Source: Rhizobium sp. | GTDB lineage: Bacteria; Pseudomonadota; Gammaproteobacteria; Burkholderiales; Thiobacillaceae | Assembly: GCA_019459285.1 (NCBI GenBank) | Contig: JAIBEL010000016.1 | Coordinates: 26,426 to 90,425, forward strand | Length of the DNA stretch: 64,000 bases | Direction of reading: 5' to 3' | Shown: positions 48,355 through 58,972 of the stretch, piece by piece | Layout: the number at the start of each line of letters is the position of its first letter | Position numbering within the stretch: position 1 is the stretch's first letter | Made by a program: the position numbers and the translations under genes | Notes under the pieces: model-generated | The model's input: only the letters and a program-made list of their open reading frames with translations | The model's database searches: none | Told to the model about the DNA's origin: nothing

Positions 48355-49587
48355 ATGAAAATCGGCCGTTACGAAATCCTCGACGAAATCGGCCAAGGCG
48401 CAATGGGCACAGTCCACCGGGCGCGCGATCCGCTGATCGAGCGAACGGTGGCCATCAAGACGGTGCCTATTGCCCAGTTGCAGCAGGAAGGCGCCGATGC
48501 GGAATCGCGTTTTTTGCGCGAAGCGCAGAGTGCCGGCCGCCTGTCCCATCCCAATATCGTGACCATCTACGACGTCGGCGAAGCCGACGGGCTTGCCTAT
48601 ATCGCCATGGAATACCTGCCTGGCAGGACGCTGCGCGATCTCATGGACAAGGGACCGATGCCGCTTGATCTGGCGCTCGACACCGCCATGCAGATGGCCG
48701 AAGCCATGGCATTCGCACATGAGCACGGCGTCATCCATCGCGACATCAAGCCCGCCAATGTCGTCGTAACCGGAAAACGCGGGCAGATCAAGTTGACCGA
48801 TTTCGGCATTGCCCATCTCGTCAACAGCGATCACACCCAGGCTGGACAAATGCTTGGCTCGCCACGCTACATGTCGCCGGAACAGGCGATGGGGCGGGAA
48901 ATAGACGGACGTTCCGATATTTTTTCGCTGGGCGCCGTCCTGTACGAGATGCTGACGGGCCGCTATGCCTTCGACGGCGACAGCCTGCCCACGATCGTCT
49001 ATCGGGTCATCAACGAAGCGCCGGTACCTGCCACCACCCTGCGCCCCAGCATATCGGTCGGCCTGGCCAGTTTGCTGGCCCATATGTTGAACAAAAAGCC
49101 GGAAGCCAGGCCCGATGCCCGCACACTGGTCAGCGCCTTCCACGCATTGGCATCGACTCCGGCGACCTCGCCTCTACCGGTACCGTCTACCAACCGGGTG
49201 TCGCGTCTGTTGCGGGCACTTGCATTTGGCGTACCTATCGGCGTATTCCTGCTGATCGGGCTCGGAATCATCGTAATCGAACACTTCCTGGCAACGCCCC
49301 CGCACGCGCCCCAACTCCCTGTACAGCAGGCGGTCCCGCCCGCTGTCGACGACACCGCGGCAGACCATCCGCCATCCGAGTCCAATGCGACGCCGAACAC
49401 GCCCCCTCCTGAGTCGGATGCCTATCTCGCAGGTCTCGACAAGAAACTGGTTGAGCTGCGCATCAAGCGCACCGTGCTCCTGCTGAAGTATACCAACCAG
49501 CATCCCGACGTAGTCCAGGTCGATCGCCAGCTCGAACAGCTACGCGCAGAACGCAGCCGTTATCTGAAACGACAGCAGAAGAACTAG
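48355..49587 (+). CDS. Membrane serine/threonine protein kinase
   Basis: 410 residues from ATG 48355 (a GTG immediately before is also open). The kinase domain (about 6-265) is complete: GQGAMG loop 13-18, Lys35 (VAIK), HRDIKPAN from 128, DFG 149-151, and MSPEQ in the activation segment. A membrane helix follows (about 289-309), then a Pro/Ala-rich linker and a C-terminal coiled coil (about 357-405). Within that coil, LLLKYTNQHPDVVQVDRQ (from about 375) resembles the coil of polysaccharide co-polymerases. No PASTA repeats. It probably senses an envelope or polymer cue. Confidence 0.9.
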   Translation: MKIGRYEILDEIGQGAMGTVHRARDPLIERTVAIKTVPIAQLQQEGADAESRFLREAQSAGRLSHPNIVTIYDVGEADGLAYIAMEYLPGRTLRDLMDKGPMPLDLALDTAMQMAEAMAFAHEHGVIHRDIKPANVVVTGKRGQIKLTDFGIAHLVNSDHTQAGQMLGSPRYMSPEQAMGREIDGRSDIFSLGAVLYEMLTGRYAFDGDSLPTIVYRVINEAPVPATTLRPSISVGLASLLAHMLNKKPEARPDARTLVSAFHALASTPATSPLPVPSTNRVSRLLRALAFGVPIGVFLLIGLGIIVIEHFLATPPHAPQLPVQQAVPPAVDDTAADHPPSESNATPNTPPPESDAYLAGLDKKLVELRIKRTVLLLKYTNQHPDVVQVDRQLEQLRAERSRYLKRQQKN

Positions 49588-49592
49588 GCCGG

Positions 49593-50795
49593 TTACCAGT
49601 TGGTCTCGCGTTCCGCCGTGGCCGACACTTTATGGATGCTGAGGTCGGCGCCATTGAACTCGGCCTCCGGGTCCAGCCTCAAGCCCACGAACCGTTTCAG
49701 CAGGCCATACACCAGCAGGCTGCCAAGCATGGCGACGGTCACACCGCCCAGCGTGCCGATCAGCTGCGCTACCAGACTGACGCCGCCCAGCCCGCCCAGT
49801 GCCTTGGCACCGAAAATGCCGGCCGCGATCCCGCCCCATGCACCGCACAATCCGTGCAAAGGCCATACGCCGAGCACGTCATCGATCTTCCACTTGTTCT
49901 GGGTCACCATGAACATCCACACGAACAACGCACCTGCGATCGCGCCTGTGGCCAGGGCACCAAGCGGATGCATCAGGTCCGAGCCCGCACACACGGCCAC
50001 CAGGCCGGCCAGCGGACCGTTATGGATGAAACCGGGGTCGTTGCGGCCGACCAGCAGTGCGGCAAGCGTGCCACCTACCATCGCCATCAGCGAATTCACC
50101 GCCACCAAGCCCGACACGGCCTCGATCAGCTGCGCCGACATCACATTGAAGCCAAACCAACCTACGGTCAGAATCCATGCACCGAGCGCCAGGAACGGAA
50201 TATTGGACGGCGGATGCGCGGAGATCATTCCATCCTTGGTATAGCGCCCACGTCGCGCACCCAGCAACAACACGGCAGGCAAGGCGATCCAGCCCCCCAC
50301 GGCGTGTACCACCACTGATCCTGCAAAGTCATGGAACTTGGCGCCGACGCTCGCCGCCAGCCAGTCCTGGATGCCGTAGTTGCCGTTCCAGACAATGCCC
50401 TCATAAAACGGGTAGACCAGCCCGACCAGAGCGAAGGTAGCCGCCAGTTGCGGGCTGAAGCGTGCGCGTTCGGCTATGCCCCCCGATACGATGGCAGGGA
50501 TGGCTGCCGCAAAGGTCAGCAGAAAAAAGAATTTGACCAGATCGTAGCCATTTTTGGCGGACAGCACCTCCGCACTGGAAAAGAAGCTGATGCCGTAGGC
50601 GATGCTGTAGCCGATGAAGAAATAGGCAATGGTGGACACCGAGAAGTCGGTGAGGATCTTGACCAGCGCATTGACCTGATTCTTCTTGCGTACGGTGCCC
50701 AGTTCCAGAAAGGCAAACCCTGCATGCATGGCCAGCACCATGATGCCGCCCAGCAATACGAACAACACGTCACTGCCTGTTTTCAACGCTTCCAT
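49593..50795 (-). CDS. amtB: Ammonium transporter
   Basis: Inner-membrane channel for ammonium, 400 residues and about eleven helices. Pore residues are kept: Asp156 and the twin histidines His164 (VVVHAVGG) and His314 (WPLHGLCG). The N-terminus starts directly in the first helix (VLFVLLGGIMVLAMHAGFAF) without a cleavable signal. No glnK/PII gene is adjacent. Upstream are an NtrC-type palindrome and a sigma-54 promoter, so it is expected to be induced by nitrogen limitation. Confidence 0.96.
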   Translation of the reverse strand: MEALKTGSDVLFVLLGGIMVLAMHAGFAFLELGTVRKKNQVNALVKILTDFSVSTIAYFFIGYSIAYGISFFSSAEVLSAKNGYDLVKFFFLLTFAAAIPAIVSGGIAERARFSPQLAATFALVGLVYPFYEGIVWNGNYGIQDWLAASVGAKFHDFAGSVVVHAVGGWIALPAVLLLGARRGRYTKDGMISAHPPSNIPFLALGAWILTVGWFGFNVMSAQLIEAVSGLVAVNSLMAMVGGTLAALLVGRNDPGFIHNGPLAGLVAVCAGSDLMHPLGALATGAIAGALFVWMFMVTQNKWKIDDVLGVWPLHGLCGAWGGIAAGIFGAKALGGLGGVSLVAQLIGTLGGVTVAMLGSLLVYGLLKRFVGLRLDPEAEFNGADLSIHKVSATAERETNW

Positions 50796-50828
50796 GCACC
50801 GGCTCCCGATTGAATGCCGGCTGATCCA

Positions 50829-50844
50829 AGCAAGCAGCGTTCCT
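50829..50844 (-). promoter_or_regulatory. Sigma-54 promoter of amtB
   Basis: On the minus strand, AGGAACG-CTGC-TTGCT has the invariant GG and GC exactly 10 bases apart. The -12 element is perfect and the -24 element is partial. It lies about 35-50 bases before the amtB ATG. Confidence 0.7.
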
Positions 50845-50897
50845 GTCGATCAAGCGTTTGATTTTTAAGGAAATGGGTGCTGACAACGCAATATATG

Positions 50898-50914
50898 TGC
50901 ACACTAATGGTGCA
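50898..50914. promoter_or_regulatory. NtrC-type binding site upstream of amtB
   Basis: TGCACACTAATGGTGCA is a 17-base palindrome close to the NtrC consensus TGCACC-N4-TGGTGCA. It is centred about 75 bases upstream of the sigma-54 -24 element. Confidence 0.72.
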
Positions 50915-50944
50915 TTTATGCATATTGCGCTCTTTTATGGGGCG

Positions 50945-51769
50945 TCAGTCTTGCTTGCGAGTTCCTGGATCCACCTGCCCTGCCTCGATGCGATCGAATT
51001 CGTCATCCATATCCGAATCGGACATGGGCGAATAATCCGGCTCGGATTCGGGTTTCGGTTTGCTGATCATGGCTGCGACGATGATTCCCAGTTCATAGAG
51101 CACCCAGAGGGGCGTCGCCAGCATGAATTGTGAAATGACATCGGGCGGAGTGAAGATCGCCCCGATGACGAACGCCCCGACAATCACATATGGCCGGATT
51201 TCACGCAGTTTGGCGACCGAGACCATGCCCATCTTGACCAGCAACACCACTGCAATGGGGACCTCGAACGTGATGCCGAAGGCCATGAACATGGTCAGCA
51301 CGAAATCGAGATACTTTCCAATGTCGGTCATCACCGCCACGCCGTTAGGCGTGACGCTGACGATGAAATGGAACACGAGGGGAAACACCAGGAAATAGGC
51401 GAATGCCATCCCCGTCACGAACAGGATGACGCTGGCGATGACCAACGGCACCCCGAGGCGTTTTTCGTGCTGATACAGCCCGGGAGCCACGAACGCCCAG
51501 GCCTGATAGAACACCCACGGCAAGGCCAGCAGGAAGGCCGCCATCATGGTGACCTTCATCGGCACAAAGAACGGCGTGGTGATTTCTGTGGCGATCATCT
51601 GCCCGCCTTTGGGCAGGGCCGCCAGAAGCGGGCGGGCGAGCAGCGCGTAGATATCCTGCGCCCACGGGAAGAGACAGACAAAGATGATCACGACTGCAAG
51701 CACCGCGCGCAACAGGCGGTCCCGCATTTCGATGAGATGCGAGATAAAGGTGTCTTCGGTATCGCTCAT
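50945..51769 (-). CDS. tatC: Twin-arginine translocase subunit TatC
   Basis: Receptor subunit of the Tat pathway for folded proteins, such as the HiPIP in this window. 274 residues with six hydrophobic helices. It shows the conserved N-terminal SHLIEMRDRLLR and the PFFVPMKVTMMAAFLLALPW cytoplasmic loop and helix. The C-terminal tail is extended and acidic (MSDSDMDDEFDRIEAG). It overlaps tatB by four bases. Confidence 0.97.
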   Translation of the reverse strand: MSDTEDTFISHLIEMRDRLLRAVLAVVIIFVCLFPWAQDIYALLARPLLAALPKGGQMIATEITTPFFVPMKVTMMAAFLLALPWVFYQAWAFVAPGLYQHEKRLGVPLVIASVILFVTGMAFAYFLVFPLVFHFIVSVTPNGVAVMTDIGKYLDFVLTMFMAFGITFEVPIAVVLLVKMGMVSVAKLREIRPYVIVGAFVIGAIFTPPDVISQFMLATPLWVLYELGIIVAAMISKPKPESEPDYSPMSDSDMDDEFDRIEAGQVDPGTRKQD

Positions 51770-52245
51770 GCAGATTTACCCGGGCTTTCGCTGGATGCCG
51801 TCCCTGCCGAAGCCGGCGCCGTGCGTCCGGTATTCTGGTCTGGCTCATCCAGCGGCAGGCTCTGCTGCAGCGCGTGTTCGGTTTCACGTTGTTGTGGTAT
51901 CGCAGGCTCCGCAACGGGAACGGATCCCACACTGGCCACGCTCTCCGTCACAGCCTGTGTAACGTTGTTCGCTTCCTTGCGCAGGAAATCATCGACCACG
52001 GTGGCCTGCTGTTCGACACCTGACGCCGCCGACTCGACCGAATCCTTGAAACTCTGGCCGGCCCGGCGAAGCTCGTCCAGCTGGATCTCGCGGCCGATGT
52101 CCGATTTGACCGACGACACATAGCGCTGCAGGCGACCGTACAGGTGACCTGCCGTACGCGCGACCTTGGGCAGCCGCTCCGGGCCGATGACGATCAGCGC
52201 AACCACACCGATGACGACGAGTTCAGAGAATCCGATATCGAACAT
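51766..52245 (-). CDS. tatB: Twin-arginine translocase subunit TatB
   Basis: 159 residues. N-terminal membrane helix MFDIGFSELVVIGVVALIVI with the TatB-typical Glu, then GPERLPKVAR, an amphipathic helix, and a long low-complexity tail. The Glu at position 8 and the length distinguish it from TatA. Confidence 0.95.
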   Translation of the reverse strand: MFDIGFSELVVIGVVALIVIGPERLPKVARTAGHLYGRLQRYVSSVKSDIGREIQLDELRRAGQSFKDSVESAASGVEQQATVVDDFLRKEANNVTQAVTESVASVGSVPVAEPAIPQQRETEHALQQSLPLDEPDQNTGRTAPASAGTASSESPGKSA

Positions 52246-52324
52246 AGAAAGTGTTGTGGGTCAGGATTCCGGGGCAGGAAAGGTATCGATGCGGTGGATT
52301 GCCCGATCCTTCCAGGCCACACAC

Positions 52325-52537
52325 TCAGGAATGGTGCTTGTCTTTCACTTCGGCATCGATGGTATGCCCGGTCTCATCCTTGTCGCTCAATTTGGGCGCA
52401 TCATCCTTCATGCCGTCCTTGAATCCCTTGACCGCACCGCCCAGATCGCTGCCGATGTTGCGCAGTTTTTTGGTACCGAAAATCAGCAGCACGATTACCA
52501 GAACGATCAACCAGTGCCAAATGCTAAAGCTGCCCAT
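52325..52537 (-). CDS. tatA: Twin-arginine translocase subunit TatA
   Basis: 70 residues. Starts [20 protein letters not shown] with the TatA IWHW motif, then [14 protein letters not shown] and an amphipathic helix [11 protein letters not shown]. It lies 79 bases before tatB and 18 bases after hinT, so Tat genes form the tail of the his transcript. Confidence 0.96.
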   Translation of the reverse strand: MGSFSIWHWLIVLVIVLLIFGTKKLRNIGSDLGGAVKGFKDGMKDDAPKLSDKDETGHTIDAEVKDKHHS

Positions 52538-52555
52538 GAAATGTCTCCTTTGAAT

Positions 52556-52894
52556 TTAACTTTTCCTGACGGGATCGCCCCCGCCAAATACGTGAACATG
52601 GATATGGAACACTTCCTGGCCACCGCCGCGTCCGGTGTTGATCAATGTCTTGAAGCCCGTGTCGAGTCCCTGTTCCTTGGCCAGACGCGGCGCCAGCAAC
52701 AACATCTTGCCCAGAAGCGCCTGATGCTCGGGCAAGCAATCAGACAGGGTCGCGATGTGCGCCTTCGGAATGATCAGGAAATGCACCCGTGCGAACGGAT
52801 GAATGTCGTGAAAAGCCAGCACGTCGTCGTCTTCATAGACCTTTCCGCTCGGCAATTGTCCGGCCGCGATTTTGCAGAAAATGCAGTCACTCAT
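52556..52894 (-). CDS. hinT: HIT-family purine nucleoside phosphoramidase
   Basis: 112 residues. CIFC at 4-7, and the histidine triad His97-x-His99-x-His101 (HIHVHV) with upstream [12 protein letters not shown]. Hydrolyses AMP-lysine/phosphoramidate-type substrates. Its start overlaps the hisE stop by eight bases, which fixes it as a member of the his-tat operon. Confidence 0.95.
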   Translation of the reverse strand: MSDCIFCKIAAGQLPSGKVYEDDDVLAFHDIHPFARVHFLIIPKAHIATLSDCLPEHQALLGKMLLLAPRLAKEQGLDTGFKTLINTGRGGGQEVFHIHVHVFGGGDPVRKS

Positions 52895-53204
52895 GTCGAT
52901 TCGCTTTTTCGGTCAGCCCGGACAAGCCTTCGCGACGCGCCAGTTCGTTCAGCACATCCGCCGGTTTCAATCCCTTGTACGCCAGCAACACCAGGGTATG
53001 AAACCACAAATCGGCGACCTCGTAGATGATCTTTTCGGCCTGGCCATCCTTCGCCGCCATCACAGTCTCGGTCGCTTCTTCGCCGATTTTTTTCAGGATG
53101 GCATCCGTGCCCTTGGCGTAGAGCTTGGCAACGTAGGAACTGTCGGGCGACGCCTGCTTGCGCGCTTCAAGCGTATCGGCCAGGCGGTCGAGGATGTCGC
53201 TCAT
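52887..53204 (-). CDS. hisE: Phosphoribosyl-ATP pyrophosphatase
   Basis: Second step of histidine synthesis. 105 residues from ATG 53204. MazG-like fold with the metal-binding helix [15 protein letters not shown] and [14 protein letters not shown] separate hisE, not fused to hisI. Starts inside the hisI stop (ATGA). Confidence 0.96.
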   Translation of the reverse strand: MSDILDRLADTLEARKQASPDSSYVAKLYAKGTDAILKKIGEEATETVMAAKDGQAEKIIYEVADLWFHTLVLLAYKGLKPADVLNELARREGLSGLTEKANRHE

Positions 53205-53587
53205 TTGCGGTAGATCTCGTCGGGATTCTTCAACACCGGGGCAGTCGTCACCCAGTGGCCATTCTCCAGCTTCTGGAAGAAGCAGGAGCGTCGTCCAGTA
53301 TGACAGGCGATGCCACCCAGTTGTTCGATTTTGAGCAACACCACATCGTTGTCGCAATCAAGGCGGATTTCACTGACGTTCTGCACATGGCCGGATTCTT
53401 CGCCCTTGCGCCACAGTTTGTTGCGCGAGCGCGACCAGTACACCCCACGCAGCGTGCGTGCCGTTTCTTCCAGGGCCTCGCGGTTCATCCACGCCACCAT
53501 GAGGATTTCCCCGCTGGCGGCGTCCTGCGCGATCGCCGGAACGAGCCCATGCGCATCCCATTTGACGGCGTCGAGCCAGTCGCTCAC
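53201..53587 (-). CDS. hisI: Phosphoribosyl-AMP cyclohydrolase
   Basis: Third step of histidine synthesis. 128 residues with zinc-site cysteines and metal aspartates in [11 protein letters not shown] and [25 protein letters not shown] is the conserved substrate loop. Overlaps hisF by four bases. Confidence 0.97.
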   Translation of the reverse strand: MSDWLDAVKWDAHGLVPAIAQDAASGEILMVAWMNREALEETARTLRGVYWSRSRNKLWRKGEESGHVQNVSEIRLDCDNDVVLLKIEQLGGIACHTGRRSCFFQKLENGHWVTTAPVLKNPDEIYRK

Positions 53588-54339
53588 AGGCGCACCTCGA
53601 TGCCGTGCTGTTTCATGTAGCGCTTCGCCTCATCCACCCCGTATTCGCCGAAGTGGAAGATGCTCGCCGCCAGCACCGCATCGGCCCGGCCTTCCTTCAC
53701 ACCGTCGACCAGATGCTGCAGCGTGCCAACGCCGCCGCTCGCGATGATGGGGATGTCGACCGCTTCGGAAATCGCGCGCGTGAGTTCCAAGTCGAAGCCG
53801 CTTTTTGTTCCGTCGCGATCCATCGAGGTAAGCAGCAGTTCGCCCGCACCCAGGCTTTCCATTTTCTTTGCCCACTCGACCGCGTCCAGCCCGGTGGCCG
53901 TGCGACCGCCGTGGGTGAAGATTTCCCAGTGGTCGCCGGCGCGCTTGGCGTCGATCGCCACTACGATGCACTGGCTGCCGTAACGGTCGGCCGCATCTTT
54001 GACCAGTTGCGGGTTGGTGACCGCGGAGGTATTGATGCCGACCTTGTCGGCACCGGCGTTGAGCAGACGCTGCACGTCTCCGACTGCGCGTACGCCGCCA
54101 CCGACCGTCAGCGGAATGAACACTTCGGACGCGACCGCCTCGATGATGTGCAGGATCAGGTCCCGATTGTCGGACGATGCAGTGATGTCGAGAAAGGTCA
54201 GTTCGTCGGCGCCCGCCTCGTTATAACGGCGGGCGATTTCGACCGGGTCGCCGGCATCCTTCAACTCGACGAAATTGACGCCCTTGACCACGCGGCCGTT
54301 GGTGACGTCGAGACAGGGAATGATGCGCTTTGCCAGCAT
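53584..54339 (-). CDS. hisF: Imidazole glycerol phosphate synthase cyclase subunit
   Basis: 251-residue TIM barrel. Catalytic Asp in [15 protein letters not shown] (near residue 11) and the second Asp in VVAIDAKR (near residue 130). It uses ammonia delivered by HisH to make imidazole glycerol phosphate and AICAR. Lies 15 bases after hisA. Confidence 0.98.
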   Translation of the reverse strand: MLAKRIIPCLDVTNGRVVKGVNFVELKDAGDPVEIARRYNEAGADELTFLDITASSDNRDLILHIIEAVASEVFIPLTVGGGVRAVGDVQRLLNAGADKVGINTSAVTNPQLVKDAADRYGSQCIVVAIDAKRAGDHWEIFTHGGRTATGLDAVEWAKKMESLGAGELLLTSMDRDGTKSGFDLELTRAISEAVDIPIIASGGVGTLQHLVDGVKEGRADAVLAASIFHFGEYGVDEAKRYMKQHGIEVRL

Positions 54340-54354
54340 GGTCAGTCGCTCTGG

Positions 54355-55110
54355 TCAGACTCCGAACACGCCGCCAGCCAGTTCATCGGCGAGCTTCTGC
54401 GCCTCGGCGAAGTCGAGCGTACCCTGATAGATGGCGCGGCCGGTGATCGCGCCGATGATGCCGTCCTTGGCCACGGCGGAGAGAGCCCGGACGTCGTCGA
54501 GGTTGGTCACGCCGCCGCTGGCGATGACCGGAATCGACAGCGCCTGCGCCAGCCGCTGGGTGGCATCCACATTCACGCCAGTGAGCATGCCGTCACGCCC
54601 GATGTCGGTATAGATGACGGCCTCGACACCGTAGCCCTCGAAGCGCTTGGCCAGATCGATCACGTCGTGACCGGTGATCTTGGACCAGCCTTCGACGGCG
54701 ATCTTGCCATCCTTGGCATCCAGCCCGACCATCACGTGCCCGGGGAAAGCATCGCAGGCCTCGTGCAGGAAACCAGGATTTTTCACCGCGGCGGTACCGA
54801 TGATGACGTAACGCACACCATCGTCGAGATAGCGCTCGATGGTGGCGAGGTCACGAATGCCGCCGCCGAGTTGCACCGGCATCTCATCGCCCACCGCAGC
54901 GACGATCGAACGAATCGCCGCATCGTTGACCGGCTTGCCGGCAAATGCGCCGTTCAGGTCGACCAGATGCAGACGCCGCGCACCCAGATCCTTCCAGTGG
55001 CGTGCCGTGGCAGCCGGGTCTTCGGAAAACACGGTGGCCTTGTCCATTTCGCCTTGTTCCAGGCGCACGCAGTGGCCGTCTTTAAGGTCGATCGCAGGAA
55101 TAATTAACAT
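54355..55110 (-). CDS. hisA: ProFAR isomerase
   Basis: 251-residue TIM barrel related to His[16 protein letters not shown] (catalytic Asp8), LGGGIRDL and [14 protein letters not shown] (the second catalytic Asp). Opens the ribose ring of the fourth pathway intermediate. Follows hisH by 30 bases. Confidence 0.98.
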   Translation of the reverse strand: MLIIPAIDLKDGHCVRLEQGEMDKATVFSEDPAATARHWKDLGARRLHLVDLNGAFAGKPVNDAAIRSIVAAVGDEMPVQLGGGIRDLATIERYLDDGVRYVIIGTAAVKNPGFLHEACDAFPGHVMVGLDAKDGKIAVEGWSKITGHDVIDLAKRFEGYGVEAVIYTDIGRDGMLTGVNVDATQRLAQALSIPVIASGGVTNLDDVRALSAVAKDGIIGAITGRAIYQGTLDFAEAQKLADELAGGVFGV

Positions 55111-55140
55111 GGCTGATCAGCAGGGTCGTACAGGAGAAAA

Positions 55141-55827
55141 TTAGGCGCAGGTTGCGCCGGACATATCGCAGGCGGTATCGCGCTCGCCCGGATTCCAGGT
55201 TACAAAATTGCCCAGTAGCGTCAAGCCATCATTCTGGCTTTTTTCCGGATGAAACTGGACTGCAAAGATGTTCTCCGACGCCACCGCGCAGGTAAACGGA
55301 AACGGGTAGTGCGAGAACCCCGCGATCACATCGGGCACGGTCGGCTGTACAAAATAGCTGTGGACGAAATAGAAACGCGCGCCCTCCTCGATCCCCACCC
55401 ACAAGGGATGCGGCATCGCCTGATGGACATTGTTCCAGCCCATGTGCGGAACCTTGAGCTTATTGCCGGCATCGTCATGCATCGCCTCGTGCGGGAATCG
55501 CTGCACCGTGCCCGGCAGGATGGCCAGGCAGGCGGTATCGCCTTCCTCGCTATGCTCGAACAGCACCTGCATCCCCATGCAGATGCCCAGAAAAGGTTTG
55601 CTGCGGGCGGCGTCGACGATCGTCTGGCGCAGGCCGCGCGCATCGATCTCGCGCATGCAGTCGGGCGCCGCGCCCTGCCCGGGAAACACCACGCGTCCGG
55701 CTGCCGCGATCACCGCCGGATCGGACGTCACCGCCACGCTGGCCGACGGCGCGACGTGCTCGATGGCCTTGGACACCGAACGCAGGTTGCCCATGCCATA
55801 GTCGATGACGGCGATATCGACGCTCAC
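55141..55827 (-). CDS. hisH: Imidazole glycerol phosphate synthase glutaminase subunit
   Basis: 228 residues from GTG 55827. It starts VDIAVIDYGMGNLRSV and has the glutaminase triad Cys83 (GICMGMQ), His193 and Glu195 (QFHPEKSQ). It carries a short C-terminal tail (ERDTACDMSGATCA) beyond the usual end. The upstream open frame belongs to a shadow of hisB. Confidence 0.96.
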   Translation of the reverse strand: MSVDIAVIDYGMGNLRSVSKAIEHVAPSASVAVTSDPAVIAAAGRVVFPGQGAAPDCMREIDARGLRQTIVDAARSKPFLGICMGMQVLFEHSEEGDTACLAILPGTVQRFPHEAMHDDAGNKLKVPHMGWNNVHQAMPHPLWVGIEEGARFYFVHSYFVQPTVPDVIAGFSHYPFPFTCAVASENIFAVQFHPEKSQNDGLTLLGNFVTWNPGERDTACDMSGATCA

Positions 55828-55855
55828 TGCCCAAGCTCCAGGATTCGCTCTGCGA

Positions 55856-56443
55856 TCATAGTGCACCTTTTGTCGAGGGCAGTACGTCGCCCATGCGCGC
55901 ATCGGCTTCCACCGCCATCCGTAGCGCGCGACCGAAGGCCTTGAAGACCGTCTCGGCCTGATGGTGTGCGTTGATCCCGCGCAGGTTGTCGATGTGCAGC
56001 GTGACACCCGCGTGGTTGATGAAGCCGCGGAAGAACTCAAGGAACAGGTCGACGTCGAATTCGCCGATGCGCGCACGCGTGTAGTCGACGTGGTATTCCA
56101 GCCCCGGCCGGCCGGATAGGTCGATCACCACGCGCGAGAGTGCTTCATCCAGCGGCACGTAGGCATGGCCGTAGCGGCGGATGCCTTTCTTGTCGCCGAG
56201 CGCCTGGGCGAAGGCCTGTCCCAGGGTAATGCCCGTATCTTCCACGGTGTGGTGGGCGTCGATGTGCAGATCGCCTTTGGCCTGGATATCCAGGTCGATC
56301 AGGCCATGGCGCGCGATCTGGTCGAGCATGTGATCGAGAAACGGCACCCCGGTATCGAGTTTGGATACGCCCGTACCGTCGAGATTGAGACTGACCGCGA
56401 TCTGGGTTTCGAGGGTATTGCGAGTAACTTGTGCGGTGCGCAT
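55856..56443 (-). CDS. hisB: Imidazoleglycerol-phosphate dehydratase
   Basis: 195-residue monofunctional enzyme (no phosphatase domain). Mn-binding motifs [20 protein letters not shown] and the second HHQAET are intact. Starts with a short basic N-terminus [13 protein letters not shown]. Followed by hisH. Confidence 0.98.
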   Translation of the reverse strand: MRTAQVTRNTLETQIAVSLNLDGTGVSKLDTGVPFLDHMLDQIARHGLIDLDIQAKGDLHIDAHHTVEDTGITLGQAFAQALGDKKGIRRYGHAYVPLDEALSRVVIDLSGRPGLEYHVDYTRARIGEFDVDLFLEFFRGFINHAGVTLHIDNLRGINAHHQAETVFKAFGRALRMAVEADARMGDVLPSTKGAL

Positions 56444-56473
56444 GGCGTCGAAAAATAAGGCTGTAGAAGAATT

Positions 56474-57538
56474 CTAGCAGTTCACAATGGCTTTCAACGC
56501 GGCAAGCAGTGCGTCGCATTGCGAATCGGTGCCGATCGTGATGCGCAAAAACGGCGCAATACGGGCCGGGTTCCGGAAATGCCGCACGATGATGCTGCGC
56601 TCGCGCAGTGCGGCAGCCAATGCTGCGCCGTCCTGGGCAGGATGGCGAGCGAAGATGAAGTTGGCGGCCGAGGGCAGCACGTCGAAGCCCAGGGCTTCCA
56701 TGCTAGCCACCAGCCGGGTGCGCGTCGCCACCACTTTGGCGCAAATGGCCTCGAAATAGGGGTGGTCTTCCATCGAAGCCAAGGCCCCCGCCTGGGCGAA
56801 GCGGTCGAGCGGATAGGAATTGAAGCTGTCCTTCACCCGGTTGAGCGCCTCGATCAGATGCGCTTGGCCGATGGCATAGCCGACGCGCAGGCCGGCCAGG
56901 GCATGTGATTTGGACAGGGTGCGGACGACCAGCAACTGCGGATAACGCGCCACCAGGCCCACCGCCGACTCGCCGCCGAAGTCGATGTAGGCTTCGTCGA
57001 TCACCACCACCGAGTCCGGATTGCCTGCCAGCAGACGCTCGATCTCGCCCAACGCCAGCAATCGCCCAGTAGGGGCGTTAGGATTGGGGAAAATCACCCC
57101 GCCGTTGGGTGCGAGATAATCATCGACCCGGATCTCGAACGTGTCCGTCAGCGGAATCTGCCGGTAGGCGATCTCGTACAGCCCGCAATACACGGGGTAG
57201 AAGCTATAGCTGATGTCGGGAAACAGGATCGGCTGGCCGTGCTTCAGCAGTGCCATGAACGCATGCGCCAGCACCTCGTCGGAACCGTTGCCGACGAACA
57301 CCTGGTCGGCCGCCACGCCATGATAGGCCGCTATGCCGGCCCGAAGCCGGTCCGAGCCCGGGTCGGGATAGAGACGCAGCGTGTCGGCCGCTTCCGCGCG
57401 CACGGCGTCGAGCACCTTCGGACTGGGGCCGTAGGGATTCTCGTTGGTGTTGAGCTTGACCAGATTGGCCAGCTTGGGCTGCTCGCCCGGCACATAGGGC
57501 GTCAGGCCGTGCACCACGGCGCTCCAATAACGACTCAT
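56474..57538 (-). CDS. hisC: Histidinol-phosphate aminotransferase
   Basis: PLP enzyme, 354 residues from ATG 57538. [11 protein letters not shown] near the start, [24 protein letters not shown] and the Schiff-base lysine in [16 protein letters not shown]. The hisD stop is 13 bases upstream. Confidence 0.97.
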   Translation of the reverse strand: MSRYWSAVVHGLTPYVPGEQPKLANLVKLNTNENPYGPSPKVLDAVRAEAADTLRLYPDPGSDRLRAGIAAYHGVAADQVFVGNGSDEVLAHAFMALLKHGQPILFPDISYSFYPVYCGLYEIAYRQIPLTDTFEIRVDDYLAPNGGVIFPNPNAPTGRLLALGEIERLLAGNPDSVVVIDEAYIDFGGESAVGLVARYPQLLVVRTLSKSHALAGLRVGYAIGQAHLIEALNRVKDSFNSYPLDRFAQAGALASMEDHPYFEAICAKVVATRTRLVASMEALGFDVLPSAANFIFARHPAQDGAALAAALRERSIIVRHFRNPARIAPFLRITIGTDSQCDALLAALKAIVNC

Positions 57539-57551
57539 AGGAACAGCAGGC

Positions 57552-58856
57552 TCATTTATGGACGAGACGATACTCGGCCGAGCGCGCGTGCGCCTGCAGG
57601 CCTTCGCCGTAGGCAAGCGTGGCGGCGATCCGCCCGAGTGTCTGCGCGCCGGCCTGCGACACATGGATCAGGCTGCTGCGCTTCTGGAAATCGTACACGC
57701 CCAGCGGCGACGAGAAACGCGCGGTGCGCGAGGTCGGCAGCACGTGGTTCGGTCCGGCGCAGTAATCGCCCAGCGCCTCGCAGGTGTTCTTGCCCATGAA
57801 GATCGCACCGGCATGGCGCAGCCTGGGCAGCAGCGCATCGGGTTCGGCCACCGACAGCTCGAGGTGTTCTGGCGCGATCGTATTCGAAATCGCCACCGCG
57901 TCGTCGAGGTCGCGCGTCTTGATCAGCGCCCCGCGGTTGGTGAGCGAGGTGCGGATCACGTCGCTACGCGGCATTTCTTCAATCAATTTATTGATTGCGG
58001 CTGCCACAGCATCGAGGTAGGCCGCATCCGGCGACAGCAGGATCGACTGCGCCATCTCGTCGTGTTCGGCCTGCGAGAACAGATCCATCGCCACCCATTC
58101 CGGCGGCGTGTTGCCGTCGGCGATGACGAGGATTTCGGATGGGCCGGCGATCATGTCGATGCCCACCGTACCGAACACGCGGCGCTTGGCAGCCGCCACG
58201 TAGGCATTGCCGGGACCGACGATCTTGTCGACCTGCGGCACGGTTTGCGTGCCGTAGGCCAGCGCCGCCACCGCCTGCGCGCCGCCGATGGTGAACACAC
58301 GGTCGACCCCGGCGATCGCGGCGGCGGCCAGCACCAGCTGGTTGTGCTCGCCGCCGGGGGTCGGTACCACCATGATGAGTTCGCCGACGCCTGCCACCTT
58401 GGCCGGAATCGCGTTCATCAGCACCGACGACGGATAGGCAGCCTTGCCGCCCGGCACATACAGTCCGACGCGATCGAGCGGCGTAACTTTCTGTCCCAGT
58501 ACGGTGCCGTCGTCCTCGGTATAAGTCCACGAACCCTGGATCTGCTTCTCGTGATAGCGGCGTACGCGATCCGCCGCGGCCTCCAGCGCCTGGCGCGTGT
58601 CGGCCGGCAGGGCTTCGAGCGCGGCCTGCAATTGCGCAGCATTCAGTTCCAGGCTGGCAACCGAGGCCGCCCGCAGGCGGTCGAAGCGTTCGGTATATTC
58701 GAGCACGGCCGCATCGCCCCGCGTTTTCACATCGTACAGTATGGTGGCGACCGTCTGCTCGATGGCGGCGTCGGCCGCATCGTCGAATTGCAACAGACGG
58801 GCTAGGCGTGCCTGGAAATCAGGCTCGGTGCTGTCGAGGCGGGTGAGGGTAACCAC
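57552..58856 (-). CDS. hisD: Histidinol dehydrogenase
   Basis: Final two oxidations to histidine. 434 residues with the zinc and catalytic region around [27 protein letters not shown] and HLELSV. It is the first his gene of the visible operon: upstream lies a divergent fur-like gene instead of the hisG common in relatives. A TACAAT (58905-58900, minus) could be its -10. Confidence 0.98.
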   Translation of the reverse strand: MVTLTRLDSTEPDFQARLARLLQFDDAADAAIEQTVATILYDVKTRGDAAVLEYTERFDRLRAASVASLELNAAQLQAALEALPADTRQALEAAADRVRRYHEKQIQGSWTYTEDDGTVLGQKVTPLDRVGLYVPGGKAAYPSSVLMNAIPAKVAGVGELIMVVPTPGGEHNQLVLAAAAIAGVDRVFTIGGAQAVAALAYGTQTVPQVDKIVGPGNAYVAAAKRRVFGTVGIDMIAGPSEILVIADGNTPPEWVAMDLFSQAEHDEMAQSILLSPDAAYLDAVAAAINKLIEEMPRSDVIRTSLTNRGALIKTRDLDDAVAISNTIAPEHLELSVAEPDALLPRLRHAGAIFMGKNTCEALGDYCAGPNHVLPTSRTARFSSPLGVYDFQKRSSLIHVSQAGAQTLGRIAATLAYGEGLQAHARSAEYRLVHK

Positions 58857-58972
58857 AGGATTCCTGCTTCACAAAAATAAGGGTGGAAGACTGGTTGGGA
58901 TTGTACCGTTTTTTGGCGCCGCGCCGCGCACGGGCGCGCCTTTCCAGATGCTGGTCATACCCATTCCGGAAA

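Noticed and set aside
58857..58972. Histidine-rich leader peptide or attenuator before hisD
   Set aside because: No short frame with a His run and no terminator/antiterminator pair was found.
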